NCBI GenBank assembly: GCA_902777605.1
Contig: CACYUI010000018.1
Span: forward strand, 1 to 38,643
Direction: 5' to 3'
DNA from: an uncultured bacterium
GTDB taxonomy: Bacteria > Cyanobacteriota > Vampirovibrionia > Gastranaerophilales > Gastranaerophilaceae
DNA length: 38,643 bases
The notes beneath the pieces are model-generated. The model was not told where the DNA came from. It ran no database searches and saw only the letters and a list, made by a program, of their open reading frames with translations. Positions 22,747 to 33,414 of the stretch are shown piece after piece. Position numbers and translations under genes: made by a program. Numbering within the stretch: position 1 is the stretch's first letter; each line of letters opens with the position of its first letter.

Positions 22747-24132
22747 ATGGGTATTTTATCTAAATTAAAAGATTTTTATAAAGAGCCAACTCCTGCTGAA
22801 CCTATTACAGAGCAGGCGGTCATTGATAAAACTTATGCGATGTGGAGAATGAGAATATTTTTGTCAATGTTTTTTGGTTATATTATTTTCTACACTTGCC
22901 GAAAAAATATATCAGTTGCACTTCCTGCAATACAAGATGCTCTTGGATACAGCAAGCTGGAACTTGGTTTGCTAGGAAGCTCACTTTATTTCTCGTATGC
23001 AGCAGGTAAGTTTATCAATGGTATAATCGCTGATAACACAAATGCAAAGAGAATTTTGCCAACTGCACTTTTTATTTCTGCATTTGTTAACATATTATTT
23101 GTTGTATGCGCACACTTTGTTCCAACCGAAATATCATTTTTTGGATTACCTCCGGTTTCGATTTTGTTGTGGCTTTTAGCCTTCTTCTGGGGAGTTAATG
23201 GTTGGTTCCAATCAATGGGATTTCCGCCAATTGCAAAAAATCTTTCTTATTGGTTTGCAAATAAAGAACGCGGTGTAAAGTGGTCGCTTTGGTCATCTTC
23301 ACACGAAGTTGGTACATATATCAGCATGATTCTCTCAGGATTTTTAATTACGCACTACGGCTGGGAATCAGTATTCTATGTTCCGGCTATTTTTGCTATG
23401 ATATTCTGTTTCTTTTTCTATAAGAATTTGCAGGACAAACCTGTAAGTATCGGGCTCCCTGATATTGAAAAATATAAAGATCCCGATTATGTAGAACCGG
23501 TCAAGGAATCTGATGAAGAGGATAATTATACTTATTCTGATATCTTCAAAAAATATATAATCAAAAATCCTACCGTTTGGCTTTTGGCTCTGGCATATAT
23601 ATTTGTTTATGTCGTAAGATACGGAACGATTGACTGGCTTGTAATGTATCAAGTTGACATGAAACACTATACAATTTCTGAGGCTGCAAAAATTATAAGC
23701 TTTTTACCCTTGGTAGGTGTTTTGGGAACGATTGGCGCAGGATTTGTTTCCGATAAACTATTCGGAGGTAAGAGAGCTCCCGTAAATATTATATGTCTGA
23801 CACTTTTAGCAATATGCATATATCTCTTTAAAATAAACCAATTCCCATTGATGGATTATGTTTATGTATCAGCAATAGGTGTATTTACCTGTGGACCTCA
23901 GGTTCTTATCGGAGGGCTATCAGCGGTAGAATCAAGTTCAAAGAAAGTTGCATCAGCAGTAACTGGTTTCTGCGGGATGTTTGGCTATATAGGATCAATT
24001 CTTTCAGGGGTAGGAACAGGTTATATTATCGATAAATTTTCTTGGAATAGTGCAATCAATTTTTGGATATTATCAGCCTTAATATCCTTGAGTATTTGTT
24101 TTGTACTGCTCAAAAAAGAAAAGAAAAAATAA
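22747..24132 (+). CDS. Organophosphate:phosphate antiporter family MFS transporter
   Basis: A 461-aa twelve-helix transporter of the OPA group (GlpT/UhpT/UhpC). Signatures are FGYIIFYTCRKNISVALPAI in helix 1, WGVNGWFQSMGFPPIAKNL with NKERGVKWSLWSSSHEVG in the helix 4-5 region, and the C-half GAGFVSDKLFGGKRAPV. OPA members import glycerol-3-phosphate or hexose phosphates in exchange for phosphate. The usual substrate-binding arginine of helix 1 is present (CRKN). AGGAG precedes the ATG. gyrB follows 116 bases downstream with its own promoter. Confidence 0.85.
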   Translation: MGILSKLKDFYKEPTPAEPITEQAVIDKTYAMWRMRIFLSMFFGYIIFYTCRKNISVALPAIQDALGYSKLELGLLGSSLYFSYAAGKFINGIIADNTNAKRILPTALFISAFVNILFVVCAHFVPTEISFFGLPPVSILLWLLAFFWGVNGWFQSMGFPPIAKNLSYWFANKERGVKWSLWSSSHEVGTYISMILSGFLITHYGWESVFYVPAIFAMIFCFFFYKNLQDKPVSIGLPDIEKYKDPDYVEPVKESDEEDNYTYSDIFKKYIIKNPTVWLLALAYIFVYVVRYGTIDWLVMYQVDMKHYTISEAAKIISFLPLVGVLGTIGAGFVSDKLFGGKRAPVNIICLTLLAICIYLFKINQFPLMDYVYVSAIGVFTCGPQVLIGGLSAVESSSKKVASAVTGFCGMFGYIGSILSGVGTGYIIDKFSWNSAINFWILSALISLSICFVLLKKEKKK

Positions 24133-24155
24133 AAGCATGCAATGCTATTCATTAT

Positions 24156-24185
24156 TTGCAACATGAATAAATTTTGTGTTACAAT
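24156..24185 (+). promoter_or_regulatory. gyrB promoter
   Basis: TTGCAA (24156-24161), 18-bp spacer, TACAAT (24180-24185). The leader to the ATG at 24249 is about 57 bases and ends in GGGGG before the start. Confidence 0.55.
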
Positions 24186-24248
24186 ATAGTCATAGGGAAG
24201 ATTATGAGTAATAGAGTTTTTATAAACTCTTTTATATAAGGGGGATAA

Positions 24249-26681
<2,433 letters not shown>

Positions 26682-26688
26682 ATAATAA

Positions 26689-26716
26689 AAAACGGAGATT
26701 AATCTCCGTTTTTTTA
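26689..26716. terminator. Bidirectional terminator after gyrB
   Basis: Perfect inverted repeat AAAACGGAGATT / AATCTCCGTTTT with an additional T-run. It serves gyrB and the convergent gene at 26714. Confidence 0.85.
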
Positions 26717-28480
26717 TGCTCTGTTTTTTAATTTCAAATCTTCAAACAGAGTATGTATTTGTCCTTGGTTGTTTAGTGTTACTCTTATAAAGTCTCCTAA
26801 TTTACTTTTTGCAAGATAGAAACATGGAGCGGTGCTTTCTTGAAATCTGTATGGAAAAACGCAGCATTTTTCGTTGATTTTGCTTTCTAAATCATCCTTT
26901 AGATATTCTACGGCATCAATTGTCTTGTCATACAGTTGACCTTCTTGTATTTCTTTGTTGAGCACAAATCTGCTGATAAATCTTAGTTTGGCATGGTTGT
27001 TGCTCATAATGTTTTCGAAGATGCAATCATCATTAATAATCTCTTCTATTTCTTTATATCGAGAACTTGTTTCATCCAAATTTTTTATTATAGTTTCAAG
27101 TTTTATTTTTATAGGAAAGTTATATTCTTCCAGTTTTTGGAGTGTAAGATATTTATCGCCCTCATATTCTGAATTTAATTTTTCAGGTTCTAAAAATTTT
27201 ACAATATTGTATAAAGAATTTAAATTTTTATCTTTGGTAAGTAAATTTATAAGTTCTTCTTTTAATTCAATTTGTCTTGATAAACGATTGCCAGTATCTT
27301 TATGTATGTATATATTTCCGTGTATTGCTTCATGAAAACTAGAGATGCTTTTTAGTTTGTCTGCAAGATCAATATCTTTTTCAAATCTTAAAATAAATTT
27401 GTAATTATTACGCTCATCATCCTTTAGTAATTCAAAAGTATATTTACCTTCTTTTTTTAGATTATGAATATTTTGTCTGGTTTTATTGTTTAATTCTTTT
27501 GTCATTAATAATTCATCAGATGTAAAAGACGGATATTTCGCCCAATCATCAATAATTTCATCAGAATATGTATGTTCTTTGAATTCAGTCAAAAGTTCCT
27601 GAATTGTTTTTCCTGCTTTTACATTATTAAAGATTAATCCCACTTTGTCTAAATTTGAAGAATAATTTTGTTCGAAAGTTTCAAAATACTGTTTTCTATA
27701 TCTTGGTGGAAATGCTATAATAGACTGAAATATTTTTTCTGTACCTTTAAGAGCCTGTTGTTTTTCCTCATCTTTAGGATTTTCTATAGATTTTATAGCA
27801 ATTTGTTGGTACATGGTTTCTAATTTTTTATATGGTTTTAGCTTGCTTAAAAAATCAGTGCGTTCAGGTTTTTCTGCAATAAATTCATTATATTTTTCTT
27901 CTATTGTTATTTGTTTTTTTTGTGTTGCTGCCGGTTGTTTTATTTTTGTAATACTGTACTTTTTTAAATATTTGCAAACAGAAGAAATTCCCATTCCTCC
28001 AAGTTCTTCACCCATTTGCTTTAGGCTTAACCCTCTGTTTGCCATTTCTTGCAATTTTGCTTTTAATTCTTCTTCACTAAAATCAGAAACATATCTTTTT
28101 CTCTTTGTTTTAACTTCCATTTTAGAGGCTATAGTACTTTTTGTTTCTTTCTTTTGGGGAGATTTTTTTGTTTCGGTTTTTTCTGCTATATTTACAATAT
28201 CTGTTGTATTCATGAATGTTTCCGCAACAGTTGCTGCCATGGCTACAAGAGTTGTTGTAAAAGTTTTCCATCCCAAAGGATTTTCCATTAATTTTTTAAC
28301 TCTTGTACTTAAATCACCGTTAATATTTTTTATAAAGCTGTCAACTAATTTTTCATTAGTTAGTTCTATAGCCTTTTTTCTGCCTTTAAAATGAACGGTT
28401 TCTGTATTGAAATTTGGAGTTAAATAATTTGGTTTTGTATCATTGTTGCTTTTGTATGGGGCTAGTGATAAAATCTTCAT
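26714..28480 (-). CDS. Large lineage-specific protein with predicted HTH segment
   Basis: A 588-aa protein not assigned to a family. The N-terminus carries the lineage signature (TPNFNTETVHFKGRKKA). A hydrophobic stretch TTTLVAMAATVAETFM lies near residues 74-90. A basic linker leads to a helix-turn-helix-like region, ELKAKLQEMANRGLSLKQMG followed by GISSVCKYLKKYSI (about 135-185), that resembles homeodomain-like or resolvase-type HTH units. The C-terminal 350 residues are soluble and helical and include a SSFHEAIHGNIYIHKDT segment. The ribosome site is AAGGAT. The combination of a possible membrane segment with an HTH is unusual. Confidence 0.6.
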   Translation of the reverse strand: MKILSLAPYKSNNDTKPNYLTPNFNTETVHFKGRKKAIELTNEKLVDSFIKNINGDLSTRVKKLMENPLGWKTFTTTLVAMAATVAETFMNTTDIVNIAEKTETKKSPQKKETKSTIASKMEVKTKRKRYVSDFSEEELKAKLQEMANRGLSLKQMGEELGGMGISSVCKYLKKYSITKIKQPAATQKKQITIEEKYNEFIAEKPERTDFLSKLKPYKKLETMYQQIAIKSIENPKDEEKQQALKGTEKIFQSIIAFPPRYRKQYFETFEQNYSSNLDKVGLIFNNVKAGKTIQELLTEFKEHTYSDEIIDDWAKYPSFTSDELLMTKELNNKTRQNIHNLKKEGKYTFELLKDDERNNYKFILRFEKDIDLADKLKSISSFHEAIHGNIYIHKDTGNRLSRQIELKEELINLLTKDKNLNSLYNIVKFLEPEKLNSEYEGDKYLTLQKLEEYNFPIKIKLETIIKNLDETSSRYKEIEEIINDDCIFENIMSNNHAKLRFISRFVLNKEIQEGQLYDKTIDAVEYLKDDLESKINEKCCVFPYRFQESTAPCFYLAKSKLGDFIRVTLNNQGQIHTLFEDLKLKNRA

Positions 28481-28597
28481 TACAAAAATCCTTATACTTT
28501 AAAGTTCTTATAAGGTTTAAAGTAAGAAAAGATTTAAATTTGCGAATTTCATTAAATAAATTAATAAAAATTTACAATAAATTTTTATATAACTAAT

Positions 28598-28852
28598 CTA
28601 TTGTTTTTTAATTCTGAACCAGTTAACAAATTTGTTAACAATTGTGTCTTGCGGAATTTCGTCAGGAGTTTCCGAAAAGTCTATTTCATTTTCTGATTTA
28701 TCTTCAGAAAATTCAAATAAATCGTCATCCGGTTGATCTTTTCGCTTTCCTTTCTGTTGAAAATACATTCCGCCGCCGCCCATACCGCTTCCGTCTTTAT
28801 AGGCTGCTCCGGCTTTCATTGGTGGGTTGATATTTCCAAAATCAAAAGACAT
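28598..28852 (-). CDS. Small acidic hypothetical protein
   Basis: An 84-aa protein. The N-terminus is glycine/methionine-rich (KDGSGMGGGGMYFQQKGKRK), the middle very acidic (DDDLFEFSEDKSENEIDFSE), and the end is a basic amphipathic helix (KFVNWFRIKKQ) that could bind membrane or a partner. GAGG lies before the ATG, and a TATAAT (28867-28872, minus strand) gives a promoter. No family recognised. Divergent from the phosphoesterase gene. Confidence 0.5.
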   Translation of the reverse strand: MSFDFGNINPPMKAGAAYKDGSGMGGGGMYFQQKGKRKDQPDDDLFEFSEDKSENEIDFSETPDEIPQDTIVNKFVNWFRIKKQ

Positions 28853-28921
28853 AATTATTGCCTCTGATTATACATTGCATGTATATTATAACTCGTTTTT
28901 TAATGTTTTACACTATATTCG

Positions 28922-28930
28922 TGATAAAAT
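28922..28930 (+). promoter_or_regulatory. Extended -10 of the phosphoesterase-like gene
   Basis: TGA-TAAAAT with TG at 28922-28923 and the -10 at 28925-28930, 22 bases before the ATG. AGGAG follows as ribosome site. Confidence 0.45.
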
Positions 28931-28951
28931 CATTCTATAGGAGTATTAAAA

Positions 28952-29731
28952 ATGAAAAAAGTTTTGAGTTTTTTATTTGTCTATTTAATGTTTTCTTCTA
29001 TTGTAATGGCAAAAGATATAAGATTTGTGCAGATTACTGATGTAAGGTATTCGGACAGTAATAATAATTTGACAACAGTAGTAAATGCTGTAAATTCCGA
29101 GAAAAATGTTAAATTTGTTATATTTACCGGAGATAATATAGAAAGACCTGCAAAAGAAAATCTGGAAGGCTTTATTAAAGAAGCTAATAGGCTAAAAGTT
29201 CCTTATTATATTGCATACGGAGATAAAGATGTAAATAAATATAAGGACTTTGGAAAGAAAGAATATACAAAGCTTTTAAGAAAAAAAGCTAAAAAATATA
29301 AACAAGATTTAACAAATTATACTTTTGAAAAAGAAGGGGTTGTGTTTTTTGTTGTAGACGGTTCAAAAGAGGTTATACCATCAACAAACGGTTATTATAA
29401 AGCTGATGTGTTAGATTGGCTCGATGCAAATTTAGCCCTTTATCCTAAAAAAAATGTTGTAATTTTTCAACATTTCCCACTTATATCTCCTACAGAAAAT
29501 GAAAACTATTACACTTTTAAACCTGAATCTTATTTAAAGCTAATAAATGACCATAAAAATATTAAAGCTGTAGTTTCCGGTCATTTTGGAGTAAATAAAG
29601 AAGAAACCGTAAATGAAGTTATGCATATATCAACCGCACCCGCTCCATTTTACAGGGTGATTGATATGATGGATTGTACATCTAAAAAACCTGAGTTTTG
29701 GGCGCAAATAAAAGAGGCTAAAAAAGACTAG
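28952..29731 (+). CDS. Secreted calcineurin-like phosphoesterase, degenerate metal site
   Basis: A 259-aa protein with a signal peptide (cleavage after VMA, residue 20) and a metallophosphoesterase-type fold: IRFVQITD, VIFTGDNIE, YYIAYGDKDVN, VVIFQHFPLI, VSGHFGVN. In active members these blocks read DxH, GD, GNHD/E, H and GHxH. Here the first His is Arg (DVR), the NH of GNHD is DK, and the last His is Gly (GHFG). At least three metal ligands are therefore missing. It is either a pseudoenzyme with a binding role or uses an unusual metal site. Periplasmic or secreted. It converges on 29728 with a four-base overlap. Confidence 0.7.
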   Translation: MKKVLSFLFVYLMFSSIVMAKDIRFVQITDVRYSDSNNNLTTVVNAVNSEKNVKFVIFTGDNIERPAKENLEGFIKEANRLKVPYYIAYGDKDVNKYKDFGKKEYTKLLRKKAKKYKQDLTNYTFEKEGVVFFVVDGSKEVIPSTNGYYKADVLDWLDANLALYPKKNVVIFQHFPLISPTENENYYTFKPESYLKLINDHKNIKAVVSGHFGVNKEETVNEVMHISTAPAPFYRVIDMMDCTSKKPEFWAQIKEAKKD

Positions 29732-30090
29732 GTGTTTATAAATCTAATAAACTCTTTCCAAAAACCTTTTATTCCATTTTGCCAAGGCTTTGCAACGCCT
29801 TTGTAATAATCTTCATAGTCGGCTATAATGTTTCTCGGAAGTTCTTTTCCTTCACTTAATGTTTGCGCTATAAATTCAAGATAATCATCCTGTTCTTCTC
29901 GAAATTCTATATCTTTATAGCGAATATCCTCATCAGCCTCATAGTGAATAAGCGCATGATAGGCACACTCAATATTTTTGTCTTTACTATCAGGGAAAAG
30001 TTTTATAGCTTCGCGCACATTCTTGCGTTCTGTTAAAACAGAATAAATTAGTCTTCCTACAAACTTTCTGTCATTAAAATTATTTTCCAT
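29728..30090 (-). CDS. Conserved hypothetical protein, coupled to lipoprotein gene
   Basis: A 120-aa soluble, acidic helical protein (AYHALIHYEADEDIRYKDIE and YKGVAKPWQNGIKGFWKEF). No family recognised. Its ATG lies inside the last codons of the lipoprotein gene (11-base overlap), so translation is coupled. No signal sequence; it is probably cytoplasmic. Confidence 0.6.
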   Translation of the reverse strand: MENNFNDRKFVGRLIYSVLTERKNVREAIKLFPDSKDKNIECAYHALIHYEADEDIRYKDIEFREEQDDYLEFIAQTLSEGKELPRNIIADYEDYYKGVAKPWQNGIKGFWKEFIRFINT

Positions 30091-30343
30091 TGAACGAATA
30101 CGGATCTACTATTTTTATATCAAAATTGAGGTCTTTTGGTCCTAAATTTCCATGGTAATTTGTTTTTGGACCTTCTGATAAATCTATGCCGCCACTAGAA
30201 CCTTGTTGATCTTGCGGGGTCACATATTTTTCAAATCGTCTCTTTGACTGTATTAAGTTTGGCTTTTGTTTTTTTGTAGAGCAAGCAGATGTCATGATGC
30301 TCACAAACGATAAAATCAATAGAACTGAAAGAAATTTTTTCAT
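30080..30343 (-). CDS. Small lipoprotein
   Basis: An 87-aa protein with a lipoprotein signal: charged start MKKFLSV, hydrophobic core, and the lipobox MTSAC with the acylated cysteine at residue 21. The mature part is 66 residues, hydrophilic and probably disordered (TPQDQQGSSGGIDLSEGPKT). It would be lipid-anchored at the inner or outer membrane. A good AGAGAGG site precedes the ATG. It is overlapped by the next gene. Confidence 0.75.
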   Translation of the reverse strand: MKKFLSVLLILSFVSIMTSACSTKKQKPNLIQSKRRFEKYVTPQDQQGSSGGIDLSEGPKTNYHGNLGPKDLNFDIKIVDPYSFNGK

Positions 30344-30421
30344 ACTAAAGACCTCTCTAGCATGATTATAACATTTTTTTTAATATTTTAATCCTGCTTA
30401 AGAATGATTATTATATATAAC

Positions 30422-30452
30422 AAAAAGCACTACATTTTTTGTAGTGCTTTTT
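30422..30452. terminator. Terminator after gatB
   Basis: A 13-bp stem AAAAAGCACTACA / TGTAGTGCTTTTT with a TTTTT loop, next to the gatB stop at 30456. T-runs at both ends allow action on either strand. Confidence 0.8.
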
Positions 30453-30455
30453 ATC

Positions 30456-31904
30456 CTATCCTTCTAAAATCTTTCTTATTAATTCATTAACTGTTTTTGG
30501 ATTAGCTCTGCCTTTGGTTTCCTTCATAACCTGACCGACAAAGAACCCTAACAGATTTGTTTTACCGTTCCTGTAAGCTTCTATTTCGTTTGGATGAGAG
30601 TTTACTACTTTTTCAACAATTTCTTTTATGGCTCCTTCATCAGAAATTTGGCTCAAACCTTTTTTCTCAACTATAGCAGATGCTTTTTCGCCATTAACTA
30701 TCATTTCTTCAACAAGAATTTGTTTTCCGATGTTGTTAGAAATTGTACCTTTTTCTATCAAGCTGATTAGTTCAGCCAAATTTTCAGGTGTTAATTTTGT
30801 ATCAGTAATTTCAACCTTATTTTCTTTTAGGTATGCTGCAATTTCACCCATGATAAAGTTGATAGCAGTTTTTGGATTTGCGCCCAATTCAAGAACTTTA
30901 TCAAAGAAAAGTGCCAAAGGCATTTGTTCTACAATTACAGAGGCATCATACTCGCTCAAGCCAAGTCCCATATATCTTTGGCGTTTAGCTTCAGGAAGCT
31001 CCGGCATTGTTTTTCTAATGTTTTCAACCCATTCTCTTGAAATTTCAAGTGGCATCAAATCAGGCTCAGGAAAATATCTGTAATCGTGAGCATCTTCTTT
31101 TCCTCTCATCGAACGGGTTTCTTTAAGGTTATCATCCCAAAGTCTTGTTTCTTGAACAACTTGACCGCCTTCTTCCACTATTTCAATTTGTCTGTCAATT
31201 TCGTATTCAATAGCTCTTTGAAGTGCTGAGAAGCTGTTTACATTCTTAATTTCAGCACGAGTACCAAATTCTTTAGAACCTTTAGGCATAATGGAAATGT
31301 TTGCATCGCATCTCATTGAACCTTCTTCCAAGTTCCCATCGCAAACACCTAGGTAGCGAACGATATTTCTAAGCTCTTCCATATAGTTTCTTGCTTCTTC
31401 AGAAGAACGCATATCAGGTTCTGATACGATTTCAAGAAGCGGTGTTCCGGCTCTGTTTAAGTCAACAAGAGAGTATGTTGCTCCGTTGATGCCTGCGGCA
31501 CCGACATGGACAAGTTTACCTGCATCTTCTTCCAAGTGAGCGCGAGTAATACCGATTCTTTTGCCTTTAACATTTATCCATCCGTTTATACAAATAGGTT
31601 CATCGTATTGTGAAATTTGATAACCTTTCGGAAGGTCAGGATAAAAATATTGCTTTCTGTCGAATTTGCATCTTGCAGGAATTTCACAATTAAGTGCAAG
31701 ACCTAATAAGATACCCATGTTTACACATTCTTTATTTAATACAGGCAAAACCCCCGGCATACCAAGAGTGATAGCACTTATATGTGAATTTTGTTCACTT
31801 CCGAACTCAGTAGAATCCGGTGCAAAAATCTTTGATTTAGTTTTAAGTTGTGCGTGAACCTCAAGCCCAATAACAACTTCATATTTATCTCTCAAATCTG
31901 ACAT
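30456..31904 (-). CDS. gatB: Aspartyl/glutamyl-tRNA amidotransferase subunit B
   Basis: A 482-aa GatB subunit of the GatCAB complex, which converts mischarged Glu-tRNA-Gln (and Asp-tRNA-Asn) to the amidated forms. The opening KYEVVIGLEVHAQLKTKSKI, FYPDLPKGYQISQYDEPIC, VDLNRAGTPLLEIVSEPDM and DANISIMPKGSKEFGTRAEI are the conserved GatB blocks. The C-terminal YqeY/GatB helical domain ends NPKTVNELIRKILEG. The gene stands alone here, with gatA and gatC elsewhere. GAGG precedes the ATG and an extended -10 TATGC-TAAAAT lies at 31933-31943. Confidence 0.95.
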   Translation of the reverse strand: MSDLRDKYEVVIGLEVHAQLKTKSKIFAPDSTEFGSEQNSHISAITLGMPGVLPVLNKECVNMGILLGLALNCEIPARCKFDRKQYFYPDLPKGYQISQYDEPICINGWINVKGKRIGITRAHLEEDAGKLVHVGAAGINGATYSLVDLNRAGTPLLEIVSEPDMRSSEEARNYMEELRNIVRYLGVCDGNLEEGSMRCDANISIMPKGSKEFGTRAEIKNVNSFSALQRAIEYEIDRQIEIVEEGGQVVQETRLWDDNLKETRSMRGKEDAHDYRYFPEPDLMPLEISREWVENIRKTMPELPEAKRQRYMGLGLSEYDASVIVEQMPLALFFDKVLELGANPKTAINFIMGEIAAYLKENKVEITDTKLTPENLAELISLIEKGTISNNIGKQILVEEMIVNGEKASAIVEKKGLSQISDEGAIKEIVEKVVNSHPNEIEAYRNGKTNLLGFFVGQVMKETKGRANPKTVNELIRKILEG

Positions 31905-31932
31905 AATTTATCCTCGCTTTTATATTAAGTTT

Positions 31933-31943
31933 ATTTTAGCATA
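31933..31943 (-). promoter_or_regulatory. gatB extended -10
   Basis: Minus-strand TATGC followed by TAAAAT (31933-31938), 28 bases before the ATG. Same form as the other extended -10 elements in the window. Confidence 0.5.
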
Positions 31944-31958
31944 AACATAGAAAGTGTT

Positions 31959-32303
31959 TTATATATTCTTCAAATGCTCAATTTTAACTTCAGGTTTTAA
32001 AATTACGGAAATTGCATCTATCCTGTACTTTTTATATTTTGGATTTTCTTGAAGGTAAATAAATAATCCCTGTCTTATGTGATTGTACTTTGTCTTTGTA
32101 ATTGCTTCCATAGGACTTCCGCAAATATCTGTTTTTCTTGTTTTTACCTCAACAAAAACAAGCGTATCTTTGTCTTGTGCAATAATATCAATTTCCGAAA
32201 GTTTAGAAAAATGACGGTTTGTTTCTAAAATTTTGAATCCTTGTTTTGCAAGATAATTTTTTGCGATTTCTTCACCGTTTTTTCCGATTGAAATATTTGT
32301 CAT
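31959..32303 (-). CDS. yraN: YraN-family (UPF0102) endonuclease-like protein
   Basis: A 114-aa protein of the YraN family (UPF0102): GKNGEEIAKNYLAKQGFKIL, then NRHFSKLSEIDIIAQDKDTLVFVEVKTRK, with the PD-(D/E)XK residues E-ID and EVK. Members have a Holliday-junction-resolvase-like fold; the cellular role is unsettled. The start is placed at 32301-32303 although the frame is open further upstream, because the family begins here. A consensus TTGACA-17-TACAAT promoter ends six bases before this ATG. The codons upstream would overlap the promoter and the divergent gene. Confidence 0.85.
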   Translation of the reverse strand: MTNISIGKNGEEIAKNYLAKQGFKILETNRHFSKLSEIDIIAQDKDTLVFVEVKTRKTDICGSPMEAITKTKYNHIRQGLFIYLQENPKYKKYRIDAISVILKPEVKIEHLKNI

Positions 32304-32309
32304 AAAAAG

Positions 32310-32338
32310 ATTGTAAATATTTTGTAACATGATGTCAA
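32310..32338 (-). promoter_or_regulatory. yraN promoter, leaderless geometry
   Basis: Minus-strand TTGACA (32333-32338), 17-bp spacer, TACAAT (32310-32315), then six bases to the ATG at 32303. No ribosome site. This is the clearest of the leaderless-type arrangements in the window. Confidence 0.7.
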
Positions 32339-32349
32339 TTGTTACAAAA
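32320..32349. promoter_or_regulatory. Perfect dyad operator between divergent genes
   Basis: TTTTGTAACA (32320-32329), a ten-base spacer and TGTTACAAAA (32340-32349) form a perfect 10-bp inverted repeat with half-site centres 20 bp apart, two helical turns. It covers the -35 and spacer of the yraN promoter and lies 40 bases before the divergent M15-like gene, so a dimeric regulator could control both. Confidence 0.5.
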
Positions 32350-32388
32350 ATAAAAACTTTAAATATATAAGGGATATTGGATATAGCT

Positions 32389-33195
32389 ATGACTGATGAA
32401 TTAAATATAACAAAAATGCCAGATTTTGCAGTAACGAATTGGTTTAACAATTCATCTTTTGCGATGAATAATCCCTTTAAGTGTGCAGAATTTAATGTGT
32501 TTGACAACTATTTCCAAGAAAATATGCCTGCGTTTGATAATTTTAATTCTTCATCATATATTCCGCAATTTAACTTTGCATTTGATTTTAAAAATTTCCA
32601 AATACCTAATTTTAATTGGAATTTTAGTTTCCCAAAATTTGATTTTAATGCATCTTCTTCACAATTCAAAACACCTGTATTAGATTCTTTCTGGGATAAA
32701 CCAAGTCTCAGCAGCGAAAAACCAAAGTCTTCTGCAAAACCTGTTGCATACAAAAAGAATACATCGGGAGTAGAGGATAAGAGTTATTTAAGTTTATCTA
32801 AAACAGAAGCATATAAAAAAGCTGAAAAAGATCCAAATCTTGAAAAATTAACAGGTGGAAAAGGATGGTCTGTTTCCGAGAATTCGTTTAAAACAGATAT
32901 ACCGTTTGCTAAAAAAGGTACCTCAAAAATATTAGAAGAAGTTTCAAAACTAACCGGTGAAAAACTTGTTATAACTTCTGCATTAGGTACAGGACAAGCT
33001 CATAATCCTCATAAAAAGAGTGGTTATGATAGCCACCATAACGCAGCAAATCCGAAATTGGATATAAGAGCGCACGGAAATGCTAATCAGCTCGCAGAAA
33101 AACTTAGAAAAACCGGATATTTTTCTTGGGTGCTATCAGAAGGTGACCATGTTGATGTTCAAATTGATTACAAAAAGTTTTCAGAATTGGTATAA
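32389..33195 (+). CDS. M15-like D,D-peptidase-type protein with F/N-rich N-terminus
   Basis: A 268-aa protein. Residues 1-95 are an unusual phenylalanine/asparagine-rich stretch with repeated PxFxF and NFxxFxF patterns. Residues 135-268 form a compact domain with ITSALGTGQAHNPHKKSGYD, SHHNAANPKLDIRAHGN, WVLSEGDHVDVQID. A His, an Asp nine or so residues later, and a final GDHVDV His suggest the zinc site of M15 (VanY/D-Ala-D-Ala carboxypeptidase-like) enzymes. That assignment is moderate. No signal peptide is visible, so secretion is not explained. The start could also be the TTG at 32377. Divergent from yraN. Confidence 0.55.
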   Translation: MTDELNITKMPDFAVTNWFNNSSFAMNNPFKCAEFNVFDNYFQENMPAFDNFNSSSYIPQFNFAFDFKNFQIPNFNWNFSFPKFDFNASSSQFKTPVLDSFWDKPSLSSEKPKSSAKPVAYKKNTSGVEDKSYLSLSKTEAYKKAEKDPNLEKLTGGKGWSVSENSFKTDIPFAKKGTSKILEEVSKLTGEKLVITSALGTGQAHNPHKKSGYDSHHNAANPKLDIRAHGNANQLAEKLRKTGYFSWVLSEGDHVDVQIDYKKFSELV

Positions 33196-33205
33196 AAGTA
33201 AGTAG

Positions 33206-33231
33206 GTTGGGTGAAACCCAACAATATTTTT
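33206..33231 (+). terminator. Terminator after the M15-like gene
   Basis: GTTGGGT / ACCCAAC stem with a GAA loop (33206-33222), followed by AATATTTTTT. The T-run is slightly displaced. Confidence 0.6.
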
Positions 33232-33291
33232 TGTTACCAAAGCCGGACATTTCGGACATTTTAAGTCAAACAACCTTCAATCACTAAAATT

Positions 33292-33329
33292 GATAAAAGC
33301 TGGATTGCTCAATGTTTTTGCCCTCGCAA
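33292..33329 (+). repeat. Copy of a dispersed intergenic repeat
   Basis: ATAAAAGCTGGATTGCT followed about 15 bases later by TCGCAA, matching the inverted copy at 2369-2408. Confidence 0.4.
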
Positions 33330-33361
33330 AGACATGAAACACTTCTGACCAAAAGTACTGT

Positions 33362-33414
33362 TGTAAAAGAACTGTCAGTTTGGTATTTTTGAACAAAGAA
33401 TTTGAGAATTATTT
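33362..33414 (+). repeat. Left copy of direct repeat flanking the R-M island
   Basis: TGTAAAAGAAC (33362-33372) and TTTGAGAATTATTT (33401-33414) lie exactly 39 bases apart, start to start. The same two blocks occur with the same spacing at 38416-38468, and GTTTG and GAACA between them also match. Together they bracket the restriction-modification genes. Confidence 0.5.

Noticed and set aside
32304..32507. Longer YraN protein starting at 32507
   Set aside because: The extension overlaps the divergent gene and the yraN promoter, is hydrophobic and unlike the family; the family start is at 32303.
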